Below are positions 1 through 6,946 of a stretch of DNA of 15,245 nucleotides, piece after piece. The position numbers and the translations under genes were made by a program. Source of the stretch: DATARH01 sp035309005 (GTDB lineage Bacteria; Pseudomonadota; Alphaproteobacteria; ATCC43930; CGMCC-115725). The notes under the pieces were generated by a model that worked only from the letters and a program-made list of their open reading frames with translations, made no database searches and was not told the DNA's origin. The stretch lies in contig DATGFP010000027.1 of the NCBI GenBank assembly GCA_035309005.1, positions 1-15,245 of the forward strand, read 5' to 3'. Numbering within the stretch: the stretch's first letter is position 1; the number at the start of each line of letters is the position of its first letter.

Positions 1-263
1 AGATCCTTGTCCTTCTCGACCATCGGATCGCCCATGCGGCGCCCGATCAGACGCTTGATCGCAAAAAACGTGTTCTCGGGGTTGGTCACCGCCTGCCGCT
101 TCGCCGCCTGGCCGACCAGTCGCTCACCGCTTTCGGTGAACGCGACCATTGATGGCGTGGTGCGGCCGCCTTCGGCGTTTTCAATGACCTTGGCGCTCTT
201 GCCCTCCATCACGGCGACACAGGAATTGGTCGTGCCGAGATCGATGCCGATAACCTTGCTCAT
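1..263 (-). CDS. dnaK: Chaperone DnaK (Hsp70), N-terminal fragment
   Basis: The first 87 codons of Hsp70 are present; the rest lies off the left edge. The protein begins MSKVIGIDLGTTNSCVAVME, which is the phosphate-1 loop of the actin-like ATPase domain (IDLGTTNS, about residues 7-14). It continues with the conserved GGRTTPSMVAF segment and with VGQAAKRQAVTNPENT, FAIKRLIGR, as in bacterial DnaK. By family knowledge, DnaK is the cytoplasmic ATP-dependent chaperone that works with DnaJ and GrpE in folding and heat-shock recovery. The ATG at 263 has an AGAGG Shine-Dalgarno sequence about 5 nt upstream. A promoter-like element lies about 95 nt upstream. The gene is divergent from the DUF1848 gene. 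Identity is secure. Confidence 0.97.
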   Translation of the reverse strand, partial: MSKVIGIDLGTTNSCVAVMEGKSAKVIENAEGGRTTPSMVAFTESGERLVGQAAKRQAVTNPENTFFAIKRLIGRRMGDPMVEKDKD

Positions 264-356
264 GGGGACCTCTTGTCAAAAGCAGGACCGGTCGGCCCGG
301 GAAAGCACCGTCCCGATCCCCCGGAAATGCCGCCGCACCCTGGCGGTGGCACCGGG

Positions 357-386
357 TATATATGTGAAGCGTTGCGCGCCTATCAA
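357..386 (-). promoter_or_regulatory. Candidate dnaK promoter
   Basis: Read on the minus strand, TTGATA (386-381) is followed 18 nt later by TATATA (362-357); shifting the -10 by one base gives a 17-nt spacer. This is the most AT-rich patch in the 177-nt gap between dnaK and the DUF1848 gene, and it would give an untranslated leader of about 85-90 nt. It fits a vegetative sigma factor better than a clear RpoH site. The assignment rests on hexamers and position only. Confidence 0.4.
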
Positions 387-440
387 CCGCCGGCCGACGC
401 GGTGCGGCCCTGGCGATGGGCCTTTGGAGAGCCTTTGGGG

Positions 441-1355
441 ATGATCGTCTCGGCGAGCTATCGCACCGATATCCCGGCCTTCTACGCCGAGTGGTTCATG
501 GGCCGGCTGGCGGCCGGGTTTTGCCGCGTCGCCAGCCCCTATGGCGGCCCCGCCTACGAGGTGTCGCTGCGCCCGGAGGCGGTCGACGGGTTTGTGTTCT
601 GGACCCGCAACCTGCGGCCGCTCTTGCCGCATCTCGACGCGGTGCGGCGGCGGGCGCCGTTTGTCGTGCAGTTCACCCTGACCGGCTATCCTCGCCCGCT
701 CGAAAGCTCGGTCATCGACACCGCCGAGGCGGTCGCCCAGTTGCACGAGGTACGGCGTCGCTTCGGGCCGCGCGCCGCGGTGTGGCGCTATGACCCGGTG
801 GTCTTCGCCGCCGGGCTCGACGCCGCGGCGCACCGCGCGGGGTTTGCTCAGCTGGCGCGGGCGCTCGAGGGCACGGTCGACGAGGTGGTGCTGTCCTTCA
901 TGCAGCCCTACCGCAAGACCCGGCGCAACCTGGAGCGCGCCGCCCGCCGCCACACCTTCGCCTGGCGCGACCCGCCGGACGACGAAAAGCGCGCGCTGCT
1001 CCTAGAGCTCGCCGCGATCGCCCGGGAAGCGGGAATGGCGCCGACGCTGTGCAGCCAGCCCGAGCTGTTGGCACCGGGAATGGGCGAGGCGCGCTGCGTC
1101 GACGCCGGGCGGCTCGGCGATGTCGCCGGTCGGCCGGTCGTGGCGCGCGAGGCCGGCAACCGGCCGGGCTGCCGCTGCGCCCGCTCGCGCGACATCGGCG
1201 CCTACGACACCTGTCCGCACGGCTGCGTCTATTGCTACGCGGTCGGCGAGCGCGACCGCGCCGTCAGCAATTTACGGGCGCACGATCCCCGCTCGGAGAC
1301 GCTATCGCCAATGCCGGCGAAGCTGTCAGCGCCGGCGGAGCTGCCGGCGGGCTGA
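441..1355 (+). CDS. DUF1848 family protein with radical-SAM-like Cys cluster
   Basis: The product is 304 aa. The N-terminus MIVSASYRTDIPAFYAEWFM, the FVFWTRNLRPLLPHL block and the C-terminal CRCARSRDIGAYDTCPHGCVYCYA are hallmarks of DUF1848. The C-terminal cysteines form a CxC (C244, C246) followed by CX3CX2C (C258, C262, C265), the spacing used by radical SAM enzymes to bind a [4Fe-4S] cluster, although here it sits at the C-terminus rather than the N-terminus. No reaction is established for the family that I know of. The ATG at 441 was chosen because homologues start at this MI(I/V)SASxRTDIP motif; an upstream in-frame ATG at 273 would add 56 residues of low-complexity sequence. The last codons lie inside a hairpin shared with the convergent gene at 1367. 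The final 25-30 residues are variable. Confidence 0.9.
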   Translation: MIVSASYRTDIPAFYAEWFMGRLAAGFCRVASPYGGPAYEVSLRPEAVDGFVFWTRNLRPLLPHLDAVRRRAPFVVQFTLTGYPRPLESSVIDTAEAVAQLHEVRRRFGPRAAVWRYDPVVFAAGLDAAAHRAGFAQLARALEGTVDEVVLSFMQPYRKTRRNLERAARRHTFAWRDPPDDEKRALLLELAAIAREAGMAPTLCSQPELLAPGMGEARCVDAGRLGDVAGRPVVAREAGNRPGCRCARSRDIGAYDTCPHGCVYCYAVGERDRAVSNLRAHDPRSETLSPMPAKLSAPAELPAG

Positions 1356-1368
1356 CCCGCGGCAGCTC
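1338..1368. terminator. Hairpin between convergent genes, possible bidirectional terminator
   Basis: The arms GAGCTGCC (1338-1345) and GGCAGCTC (1361-1368) pair perfectly. After one bulged G, GCGGG pairs with CCCGC around a CTGA loop. The stop codon of the DUF1848 gene (1353-1355) is in the loop, and the stop codon of the opposing gene (1367-1369) overlaps the right arm. There is no T-tract on either side, so intrinsic termination is uncertain, but the position between convergent genes fits. Confidence 0.45.
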
Positions 1369-1780
1369 AGTGGTGCCCGCCGCCGCCGTGCCCGCCGCCG
1401 CCATGACCGCCGCCGCCGTGGAACCCGCCGCCGCCGTGGAACCCGCCGCCGCCCCAGCCGCCACGATAGCCGCCACCCCAGCCGCCGCGATAGCCGCCAC
1501 CCCAGCCGCCGCGATAGCCGCCCCAACCGCCGCCCCACCATCCGGCATAGGGATAGCCGTAGCCGTAGCCGTAAAACGGGTAGGCGTACGCGCCGCCGCA
1601 GCCATAGGGGTAGTAATAGGGGTTACAATAGGCCGAATAGGGCGCGTAGTAGGGGTAGTAGGGGTAATATTGCGCCTTCGCCGAATTCGCCGCGCCGCCG
1701 GCGGCCAGGAGCCCGCCGGCCAGGATCGTGGCGGCAAGTAGCGGGCGCCGCAGCCAGCGGGGCGTTGAGGGGATTGACAT
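1367..1780 (-). CDS. Exported Gly/Tyr/His-rich repeat protein
   Basis: The product is 137 aa. Residues 1-36 look like a Sec signal peptide: basic TPRWLRRP, hydrophobic LLAATILAGGLLAAGG, and an AKA|Q cleavage site. The mature part has a Tyr/Pro-rich half (about 37-80, runs of YYP and GYGYGYP) and a Gly-rich half with tandem GGWGGGYR units, then FHGGGG and HGGGG units ending in HH. Two cysteines lie at 52 and 61. The ATG at 1780 has GGAG 7 nt upstream; in-frame ATGs at 1798 and 1819 lie further upstream but would bury the signal peptide. The composition recalls Gly/Tyr-rich exported proteins such as sulfur-globule or surface-structural proteins, but composition alone does not prove kinship. The terminal His residues could bind metal. 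Function is unknown. Confidence 0.7.
   Translation of the reverse strand: MSIPSTPRWLRRPLLAATILAGGLLAAGGAANSAKAQYYPYYPYYAPYSAYCNPYYYPYGCGGAYAYPFYGYGYGYPYAGWWGGGWGGYRGGWGGGYRGGWGGGYRGGWGGGGFHGGGGFHGGGGHGGGGHGGGGHH
1370..1543 (-). repeat. In-gene tandem repeats (24-nt unit, then 18- and 15-nt units)
   Basis: A 24-nt unit containing GATAGCCGCCACCCCAGCC on the plus strand recurs with exact 24-nt spacing at 1465, 1489 and 1513. It encodes GGWGGGYR. Towards the 3' end of the gene the pattern turns into shorter units coding FHGGGG (twice) and HGGGG (twice). The repeats keep the reading frame. They probably arose by slippage, so unit number may vary between strains. Confidence 0.85.
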
Positions 1781-1899
1781 GACCGGCTCCACTCGCATCT
1801 GGGGGAGAGATATACGCACCCGGTTGGTTTCCGCATCCCCGGGTTCGCTGATTAGAACGGCCGAAGCCGCCGCCCATTCCGCATTGCGCTAGATCCTCG

Positions 1900-1965
1900 A
1901 GGAGCCGCGATGCCCGAGCCGCCGCGATGCCCAGGAGCCGCGATGACCGAGCCGCCGCCCGCCCG
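1900..1965 (+). repeat. 33-bp tandem duplication carrying ribosome-binding site and start codon
   Basis: The stretch 1900-1932 is repeated imperfectly at 1933-1965. Both copies begin AGGAGCCGCGATG and continue CCGAGCCGCCGC after one differing base, then diverge over the last seven bases. Each copy therefore supplies an AGGAG Shine-Dalgarno sequence 5 nt before an ATG, at 1910 and 1943, in the same frame. This makes the start of the FAD monooxygenase ambiguous by 11 codons. Confidence 0.85.
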
Positions 1966-3172
1966 CGTCACCTGCGCCATCGCCGGCGGCGGCCCGGCCG
2001 GGATCATGCTCGGCTTTCTCCTGGCGCGCGCCGGGGTCGAAATCTTGGTGCTGGAAAAGCACGCCGACTTCCTGCGCGACTTCCGCGGCGACACGGTCCA
2101 CCCCTCGACCTTGGAGGTCATCCACGAGCTCGGCCTGCTCGATGCCTTCCTCGCTCGGCCGCACCAGGAAATCCGCCAGTTGCGCGGCCTCGTCGGCGAC
2201 CGCGAGATCACCCTCGCCGATTTCACCCACCTGCCGGTGCGCTGCAAATTCGTCGCGCTGATGCCGCAATGGGAGTTTCTCGATTTCCTCGCCGAGGCCG
2301 GGCGCCGCTTTGCCGCTTTCAACCTGCGGATGGAGGCCGAAATTACCGGCCTCATCGAAGAAGAGGGCCGCGTCGTCGGGGTTCGCGGCGACGCGCCGGA
2401 GGGCCCCTTCGAGGTCCGCGCGGACCTCGTCATTGGCGCCGACGGCCGCCATTCGCTCGTGCGTGAGCGCGCCGGGCTCGCGGTCGTCAATCTCGGGGCG
2501 CCGATCGACGTCCTCTGGCTGCGCCTCGCGAAGCACCCGGGCGATCCGGTCGACAGCGGCGGCCGGATCAATTACGGCAAGCTGCTGGTGATGCTCGACC
2601 GCGGCGACTACTGGCAATGCGCCTTCGTGATCCGCAAGGATGGCTTCGCGGCGGTGCGCGCGAAGGGGCTCGACGCGTTCCGCGCCGACATCGTCAGGAT
2701 CGCGCCGTTTCTAGCGGACCGGGTCGCGGCGCTGCGCGAGTGGGACGACGTCAAGCTGTTGACCGTCGCGGTCGACCGCCTGGAGCGCTGGTGGCGCCCC
2801 GGGCTCCTGTGCATCGGCGACAGCGCGCACGCGATGTCGCCGATCGGCGGGGTCGGCATCAATCTGGCGATCCAGGACGCCGTCGCCGCCGCTAATATTC
2901 TGGCCCGGCCGCTCAAGGAGGGCGTGCTGTCCGACGCGCATCTCGCCGCGGTGCAGCGCCGCCGCACGTTCCCGACGCGGGCGACCCAGGCGGTGCAGGT
3001 CGCGGTGCAGCAGCGGATCATCGACCCGGTGCTCGGCTCCGACGAGCCGATCGCGGTGCCGTGGCTGCTGCGTTTCTTGAGCCGCCTGCCGCTGCTGCCG
3101 CGCCTGCCGGCCCGGCTGGTCGGCCTCGGCTTCCGCCCCGAGCACGTGCGCACCCCGGCGGCGGCGCAATAA
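1943..3172 (+). CDS. FAD-dependent monooxygenase (group A flavoprotein hydroxylase type)
   Basis: The product is 409 aa from ATG 1943 (420 aa from 1910). The three fingerprints of the p-hydroxybenzoate-hydroxylase fold are present: the dinucleotide-binding GGGPAG (about residues 15-20) ending with acidic LEK; the DG motif VIGADGRHSLVRE (163-175); and the GD motif CIGDSAHAMSPIGGVGINLAIQDA (290-313), which contacts the FAD ribityl and pyrophosphate. Such enzymes use NAD(P)H and O2 to hydroxylate or epoxidise, often aromatic compounds; the substrate here cannot be read from sequence. No signal peptide is evident, so it is probably cytoplasmic. It appears monocistronic, convergent with the glycosyltransferase 16 bp downstream. 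I prefer the second start because it brings the beta-alpha-beta fold closer to the N-terminus as in homologues, but the first has an identical ribosome-binding site. Confidence 0.92.
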   Translation: MTEPPPARVTCAIAGGGPAGIMLGFLLARAGVEILVLEKHADFLRDFRGDTVHPSTLEVIHELGLLDAFLARPHQEIRQLRGLVGDREITLADFTHLPVRCKFVALMPQWEFLDFLAEAGRRFAAFNLRMEAEITGLIEEEGRVVGVRGDAPEGPFEVRADLVIGADGRHSLVRERAGLAVVNLGAPIDVLWLRLAKHPGDPVDSGGRINYGKLLVMLDRGDYWQCAFVIRKDGFAAVRAKGLDAFRADIVRIAPFLADRVAALREWDDVKLLTVAVDRLERWWRPGLLCIGDSAHAMSPIGGVGINLAIQDAVAAANILARPLKEGVLSDAHLAAVQRRRTFPTRATQAVQVAVQQRIIDPVLGSDEPIAVPWLLRFLSRLPLLPRLPARLVGLGFRPEHVRTPAAAQ

Positions 3173-3187
3173 GCAGCCTGCCGCCGG
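3155..3187. terminator. Inverted repeat between convergent genes
   Basis: CCGGCGGC (3155-3162) pairs perfectly with GCCGCCGG (3180-3187) across a 17-nt loop that contains the stop codon of the FAD monooxygenase. On the plus strand it is followed by TTTACG. The loop is long and the T-run short, so this is only a candidate terminator for the converging transcripts. Confidence 0.3.
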
Positions 3188-3188
3188 T

Positions 3189-4310
3189 TTACGCCAGCAA
3201 TTGGCGGAACCGCTCGAGATGCTCGGCCAGCCTGGCGACATCGACGGTCCAGCCGTGCTCGCTCTGGCCGGCGCGAAAATAGGAGATGCGGCCGCCGGTG
3301 ATTTCCTGCAGCGAAGCGTGCAGCAAATTGACGCGCGGCTGGCTCTCGATCACCAAGAGGCCGACCGGCTTGGCGAAGGCGACATTGTGGAGGGCCGAGG
3401 AATCCTGCCCGACCACCACGCGCGCCCCATCGATCGCGCTGACGACCTCGCCCGGCGGGGTCTTCAGTGGGTCGATCACGACGCCGCCCATGCCCTCGAT
3501 CAGCGCGGTCAGCTCGGCGATGTTGGTCAGCTCGCGATCGGCCGCCGAGGTCATCCGCGTGTGGCGCAGGAACACCACATCCTGCGGGTTTTTCGCCGGC
3601 AGCCAGGGGGCGATCGCGCCGCGATGCGCGGCGAACACCGGCTTCAGAAACTCGACCGGCAGGGTGCCGCCCGACATGTGGCACATGATCGTCGGCACGA
3701 TCAGTTCGCTGCACCGATAGGTGACCGATTTATCGAGCAGCAGCAGGCGGTCCTGCGTGATGCCGTAGAGCCCGAAAAAGCGCTGCATCCACGGGTGAAA
3801 CGGCCCGGCCGAAAGATAGCGGCAGGGCCGCTCGCCGGCGTGCCGGCGCGACAGCTCGATGCGGCCGATGACGTCGGTGATCCAGTGCCCGAAGGTCAAG
3901 GCCCCCGGCCACGACAACAGGTACAGGGGCTCGGTTTCGATGATCTCGGTCGGCCCGACATGGCTGCGGATGACCGGGCCGACCGCGACGTTGGCCGGCA
4001 GGTTTTCCTCGATCGTGATGTTGCCTTTGTTGGCGGCGTATTCGAGATGCTCGCGCTGCCAGCCGAAGCCCGGCAGCAATACCGGAGTGACGCGGCTCTC
4101 GGGGTCGTAAACAATCCCCCAATGGTCGGCGACCGCGACGTCGCGCAGCTCGTACCAGCCGAGAAACGCCGAGCGCTGGCTGCGAAAGCCGACATAGCGC
4201 TTGGCCAGTTCCCGATTGTATTCGTCGATGTCGGCGAACACCAGATCCGGCCGCGAGCGGGCGCCCTGCTCTCCGGTGTTAAAAATATCGGAGAAGAAAC
4301 TGATCTTCAT
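3189..4310 (-). CDS. Glycosyltransferase family 61-like protein (DUF563)
   Basis: The product is 373 aa. GT61 signatures are visible: PGALTFGHWITDVIGRI (about 135-151, the FGHW block), VVFLRHTRMTSAADRELTNIAE (245-266, the basic donor-binding region with the following Asn) and VVVGQDSSALHNVAFAKP (298-315, matching the family's G-x-x-S-A-L-H-N motif). The family transfers sugars, for example xylose or N-acetylglucosamine in eukaryotes; bacterial members are usually in polysaccharide or glycan-decoration loci. No signal peptide or membrane segment is evident. The start ATG overlaps the stop of the upstream sulfotransferase in an ATGA junction (4307-4310), so the two are probably translationally coupled. 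A longer open frame continues upstream to 4763 but only as the shadow of the sulfotransferase. Donor and acceptor are unknown. Confidence 0.88.
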   Translation of the reverse strand: MKISFFSDIFNTGEQGARSRPDLVFADIDEYNRELAKRYVGFRSQRSAFLGWYELRDVAVADHWGIVYDPESRVTPVLLPGFGWQREHLEYAANKGNITIEENLPANVAVGPVIRSHVGPTEIIETEPLYLLSWPGALTFGHWITDVIGRIELSRRHAGERPCRYLSAGPFHPWMQRFFGLYGITQDRLLLLDKSVTYRCSELIVPTIMCHMSGGTLPVEFLKPVFAAHRGAIAPWLPAKNPQDVVFLRHTRMTSAADRELTNIAELTALIEGMGGVVIDPLKTPPGEVVSAIDGARVVVGQDSSALHNVAFAKPVGLLVIESQPRVNLLHASLQEITGGRISYFRAGQSEHGWTVDVARLAEHLERFRQLLA

Positions 4311-4918
4311 TGCGGGTAGCGCAAATCGCGGTAATCGGCGGCATAGAACTCGGCGAGTTGATAGAGCCGCTCGGCCGACAAATTCACCGCGATGTTGCCG
4401 CCCGAGGCCATCATCGGCGCCAGCGGCGGCGGGCGGCGCAGGTGATCGCCGAATTTTTCCACAAGATGGTCGATCACCCGGTCGAGCCCGTCTTCGAGGT
4501 AATGCACCTCCAGCCCGTCGAACAGAAATTCGCTCTGCGGCCGGATGTGATTGTCGTGGATGAAGGGGTTGCGCGGGAAGGCCTTCAGCGCCTGGTCGAT
4601 CCAATGGTCCGGCTCGATCTGGGCGTTGAAATACTGCATGCGCCAGCGCACCTCGCTTTTGATCCGGCTGATCGGCTCGCGCACGATCGCAAAGCAATAG
4701 GTAAAGCGCTTGACGTTGAAGATCTTGTGCAAGATCTCGGCATGAAAGTGCTGCGGCGAGCACCAGGTCAGCGGATTGATCGACGGTTTTACCTCGCCGC
4801 CGTCAAAAAACGAGACCTGCCAGTTCTGCTGGCGGAAGAAGTGCTCGATGGTGGTGCCCCCGGCCTTCGGAACATGCACGAAGAGGATGCTGACGTTATC
4901 CTTCTGGAACACCGGCAT
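4307..4918 (-). CDS. Sulfotransferase family protein (Sulfotransfer_2-like)
   Basis: The product is 203 aa. It opens with ILFVHVPKAGGTTIEHFF (11-28): the PKAGGT segment after a beta strand is the 5'-phosphosulfate loop of PAPS-dependent sulfotransferases. FAIVREPISRIKSEVRW (76-92) matches the 3'-phosphate-binding motif, with R80 and S84 as the expected Arg and Ser. These enzymes move sulfate from PAPS to hydroxyls or amines of glycans. At 203 aa it is compact for the family. The ATG at 4918 is chosen because it directly precedes the first core strand and has a GAGAGGG element upstream; the frame runs open to 5104 without homology-like sequence. A weak promoter-like pair TTGATA / GATACA with a 15-nt spacer lies at 5005-4979. 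First gene of a coupled pair with the GT61 gene, which suggests a sulfated surface glycan. Confidence 0.85.
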   Translation of the reverse strand: MPVFQKDNVSILFVHVPKAGGTTIEHFFRQQNWQVSFFDGGEVKPSINPLTWCSPQHFHAEILHKIFNVKRFTYCFAIVREPISRIKSEVRWRMQYFNAQIEPDHWIDQALKAFPRNPFIHDNHIRPQSEFLFDGLEVHYLEDGLDRVIDHLVEKFGDHLRRPPPLAPMMASGGNIAVNLSAERLYQLAEFYAADYRDLRYPQ

Positions 4919-5166
4919 GGGCACGCCCTCTCGGGTTGTGGCTCGCGGGGCTGAAGGCTTCCGGCGTTGCGCTGCGGGTGTATCCGAACGGGTTTCGCAT
5001 ATCAAGGCGGTCGCAGCCGCGACATCGGCGGGTACTGGGTCACCCAAATTGCCCCACCGGCGGCGGCGCTCCGGCTGGTTGCGGCGCCTGGCGCATGCTA
5101 GCATTCGCGTGGGCGGAACGCGGGTCTGCGCCGGGGGATTTGTCGAGGCAGCGGAAGGGGTGGCCG

Positions 5167-5730
5167 GTGCAGGTGCTGAGTTTGGAGAGCGGCATCGATT
5201 TCGGCGCGGCCGGCAATCTGAAGGACTACAGCCCGATCGGATTTTCCCCGGTCCCCGACGACATCAGCACCTGGAGCGAAGCCTCGGTCGCCGGCCTGAC
5301 CTTCCGCCTGGCGCCGCTGCGCCACGATCTGCGCTTCAGTGTCGAGGTCTTTCCGTTTCTCGCCGACGGGCAGATCGCGCAGCAGAACTGCTGGGTGTTT
5401 CTCAACGGCCTCTTCGTGCACTACCAGCCGGTGCGGGCGCCCATCGAGATCGCCTTCACCGTCGCGCGCGACCTCCTGGCCCAGCGCATCCATCGTCTCT
5501 CGTTCGCCTTGCCGGACGCCGCCGCGCCGAAAGCGCTCGGCCTGGGCGACGATCTGCGCCTGCTCGGCCTCAGCTTTGTGAAGCTGGCCGCCGGCGATCC
5601 CGCCGCCGCCCCGCCGCGCAAGGAGGAGGCCGCCGCTCGCGACGGCGGGCCGGCGCGCCGCCGGGCGGAGCCGGCCGCGCCGCCGCCGCGGCCTCGCCCG
5701 CCGCGTCGGGAGCCCGCCAGGGGCGGTTGA
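5167..5730 (+). CDS. Hypothetical protein, probable beta-sandwich domain with Pro/Arg tail
   Basis: I do not recognise a named family with certainty. From GTG 5167 the product is 187 aa. Residues 1-142 look like one all-beta domain: alternating hydrophobic strands (LTFRLAPL, LRFSVEVFPFL, CWVFLNGLFVHYQ, IEIAFTVA, RLSFALPDAAAPKALGLG). The closing motif LSFALPDAAAPKALGLGDDLRLLGLSF resembles short accessory modules I associate with sugar-transfer proteins (inference). Residues 143-187 are low-complexity Ala/Pro/Arg and probably disordered. GTG 5167 was chosen because GGAAGGGG lies about 7 nt upstream; an in-frame ATG at 5095 would add 24 residues but has no visible ribosome-binding site. It is divergent from the sulfotransferase/GT61 pair, so a shared role in glycan modification is plausible but unproven. 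Confidence 0.65.
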   Translation: MQVLSLESGIDFGAAGNLKDYSPIGFSPVPDDISTWSEASVAGLTFRLAPLRHDLRFSVEVFPFLADGQIAQQNCWVFLNGLFVHYQPVRAPIEIAFTVARDLLAQRIHRLSFALPDAAAPKALGLGDDLRLLGLSFVKLAAGDPAAAPPRKEEAAARDGGPARRRAEPAAPPPRPRPPRREPARGG

Positions 5731-5784
5731 CGCCGCCGCCGCATCGGCGGATCGTTCCGCGAGATGATGGGATGGAGGATCGCC

Positions 5785-6936
5785 ATGAAGGTCGGGATCG
5801 CGCTCAACATGCTGTGCCAGGCCGGCCGCTCGGATTCCTCCGTGGTCGGCGAGCATCTCGCGATGGGCGATCTGGCCGAGCCCCTCGGCTTCGACTCATT
5901 GTTCGCGCTCGAGCACCATTTCACCGGCTACGCGATGTCGCCGGCGCCGCTCCAGTTGCTCTCCTACTTCGCCGGCCGCACCCGCCGCATCATGCTCGGC
6001 ACCTCGGTCATCGTGCTGCCGTGGCACGATCCCGTGCGGGTCGCCGAGGAGATCGCGCTGCTCGACATCCTGTGCGGCGGACGCTGCCTCTTCGGCTTCG
6101 GGCGTGGCGCCGCGAGCGTCGAATACGAGGGCTTCCGCGTGCCGATGGGGGAGGCGCGGCCGCGCTTTGTCGAGGCGGCGCAGGTGATCGTCCAGGCGCT
6201 CAGCGGCGAAAGCTTCGAGCACGACGGCGAATTCTTCCAGATCGCACGCACCGCGATCCGGCCGCGCCCGATCTCACATCCCGAGCGGCGCTTCTACGCT
6301 TCGGCCGTCAGCCCGGACTCGGCCGAGATCATGGCCAAGCTCGGCTTCGGCGTCCTGATGGTGATGCAGAACGAGTGGCCGAAGGCGGCCGAGGATATCG
6401 GCCGCTACCGCGAGATCGCGCTCGCCGCCGGGCACCAGCCGCGCCCGCCGATCATCTTGACCAATGTGTGCGTTGCCGAGAGCCGCGACGAGGCGCATGA
6501 GCGCGCCTTCCGCTATCTCGCCCAGAAATGGCAGTCGATCGACGACCACTACCACTTCTCCGACGGCCATCTCGCGACCGTCAAGGGTTACGAAAGCTAC
6601 GGCAAGATGGCGCGGACCTACGCCAAGATCGGCGAGAGCGCCGAAACCCGGCAGAAGGCCACCGATTTCTACGTCTCGATCCAGATCGTCGGAACGCCCA
6701 AGGACTGCCTCGACAAGATCGCCGAATTGCAGCGCCTGACCGGGCTCGACCACTTGGTCACCGAATACTCGTTCGGTGCGATGCCGCACGAGGAGGCCGA
6801 AGTAAACATGCGCCTCTTCGCCGACCGGGTGCTGCCGACCCTGCAGCGCGACCCGGCCTTTGTCGGCACCGGCGTGCCGCAGCCCGCGACGCCGACCGCC
6901 GAGGCGGCCAAGGAGCGCCTGTTCGCCCCGGCATGA
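5785..6936 (+). CDS. LLM class flavin-dependent oxidoreductase (luciferase-like monooxygenase)
   Basis: The product is 383 aa. The bacterial luciferase-like TIM-barrel pattern is clear: MKVGIALNML strand 1; GFDSLFALEHHF (36-46) with the EHHF motif; IMLGTSVIVLPWHDPVRVAEEIALLDILCGGRCLFGFGRG (69-108), the family's most conserved block; and a C-terminal FADRVLPTL. Members use reduced flavin (FMNH2 or F420H2) and O2 to oxidise aldehydes, ketones, sulfonates or other organics; the substrate is not predictable here. Cytoplasmic. ATG 5785 has GGAGG 6 nt upstream and places the first beta strand at residue 2; an earlier in-frame ATG at 5764 adds seven residues that include the Shine-Dalgarno sequence and is unlikely. 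The hydrolase gene starts 10 bp after its stop, so the two are probably cotranscribed. Confidence 0.93.
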   Translation: MKVGIALNMLCQAGRSDSSVVGEHLAMGDLAEPLGFDSLFALEHHFTGYAMSPAPLQLLSYFAGRTRRIMLGTSVIVLPWHDPVRVAEEIALLDILCGGRCLFGFGRGAASVEYEGFRVPMGEARPRFVEAAQVIVQALSGESFEHDGEFFQIARTAIRPRPISHPERRFYASAVSPDSAEIMAKLGFGVLMVMQNEWPKAAEDIGRYREIALAAGHQPRPPIILTNVCVAESRDEAHERAFRYLAQKWQSIDDHYHFSDGHLATVKGYESYGKMARTYAKIGESAETRQKATDFYVSIQIVGTPKDCLDKIAELQRLTGLDHLVTEYSFGAMPHEEAEVNMRLFADRVLPTLQRDPAFVGTGVPQPATPTAEAAKERLFAPA

Positions 6937-6946
6937 TCCAATTGGC

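Noticed and set aside
1380..1530. Possible CRISPR-like array
   Set aside because: The 24-nt units are contiguous, without unique spacers, and code for GGWGGGYR within an exported protein.
4311..4763. Upstream extension of the GT61 gene to 524 aa
   Set aside because: The extra 150 residues are the sulfotransferase gene read in another frame. The ATGA junction at 4307-4310 and homology-like sequence begin at MKISFFSD.
4776..6500. 574-codon open frame on the plus strand
   Set aside because: It runs across several real genes in a different frame, and its translation is Arg/Ala/Pro-rich shadow sequence. The real genes there have motifs and ribosome-binding sites.
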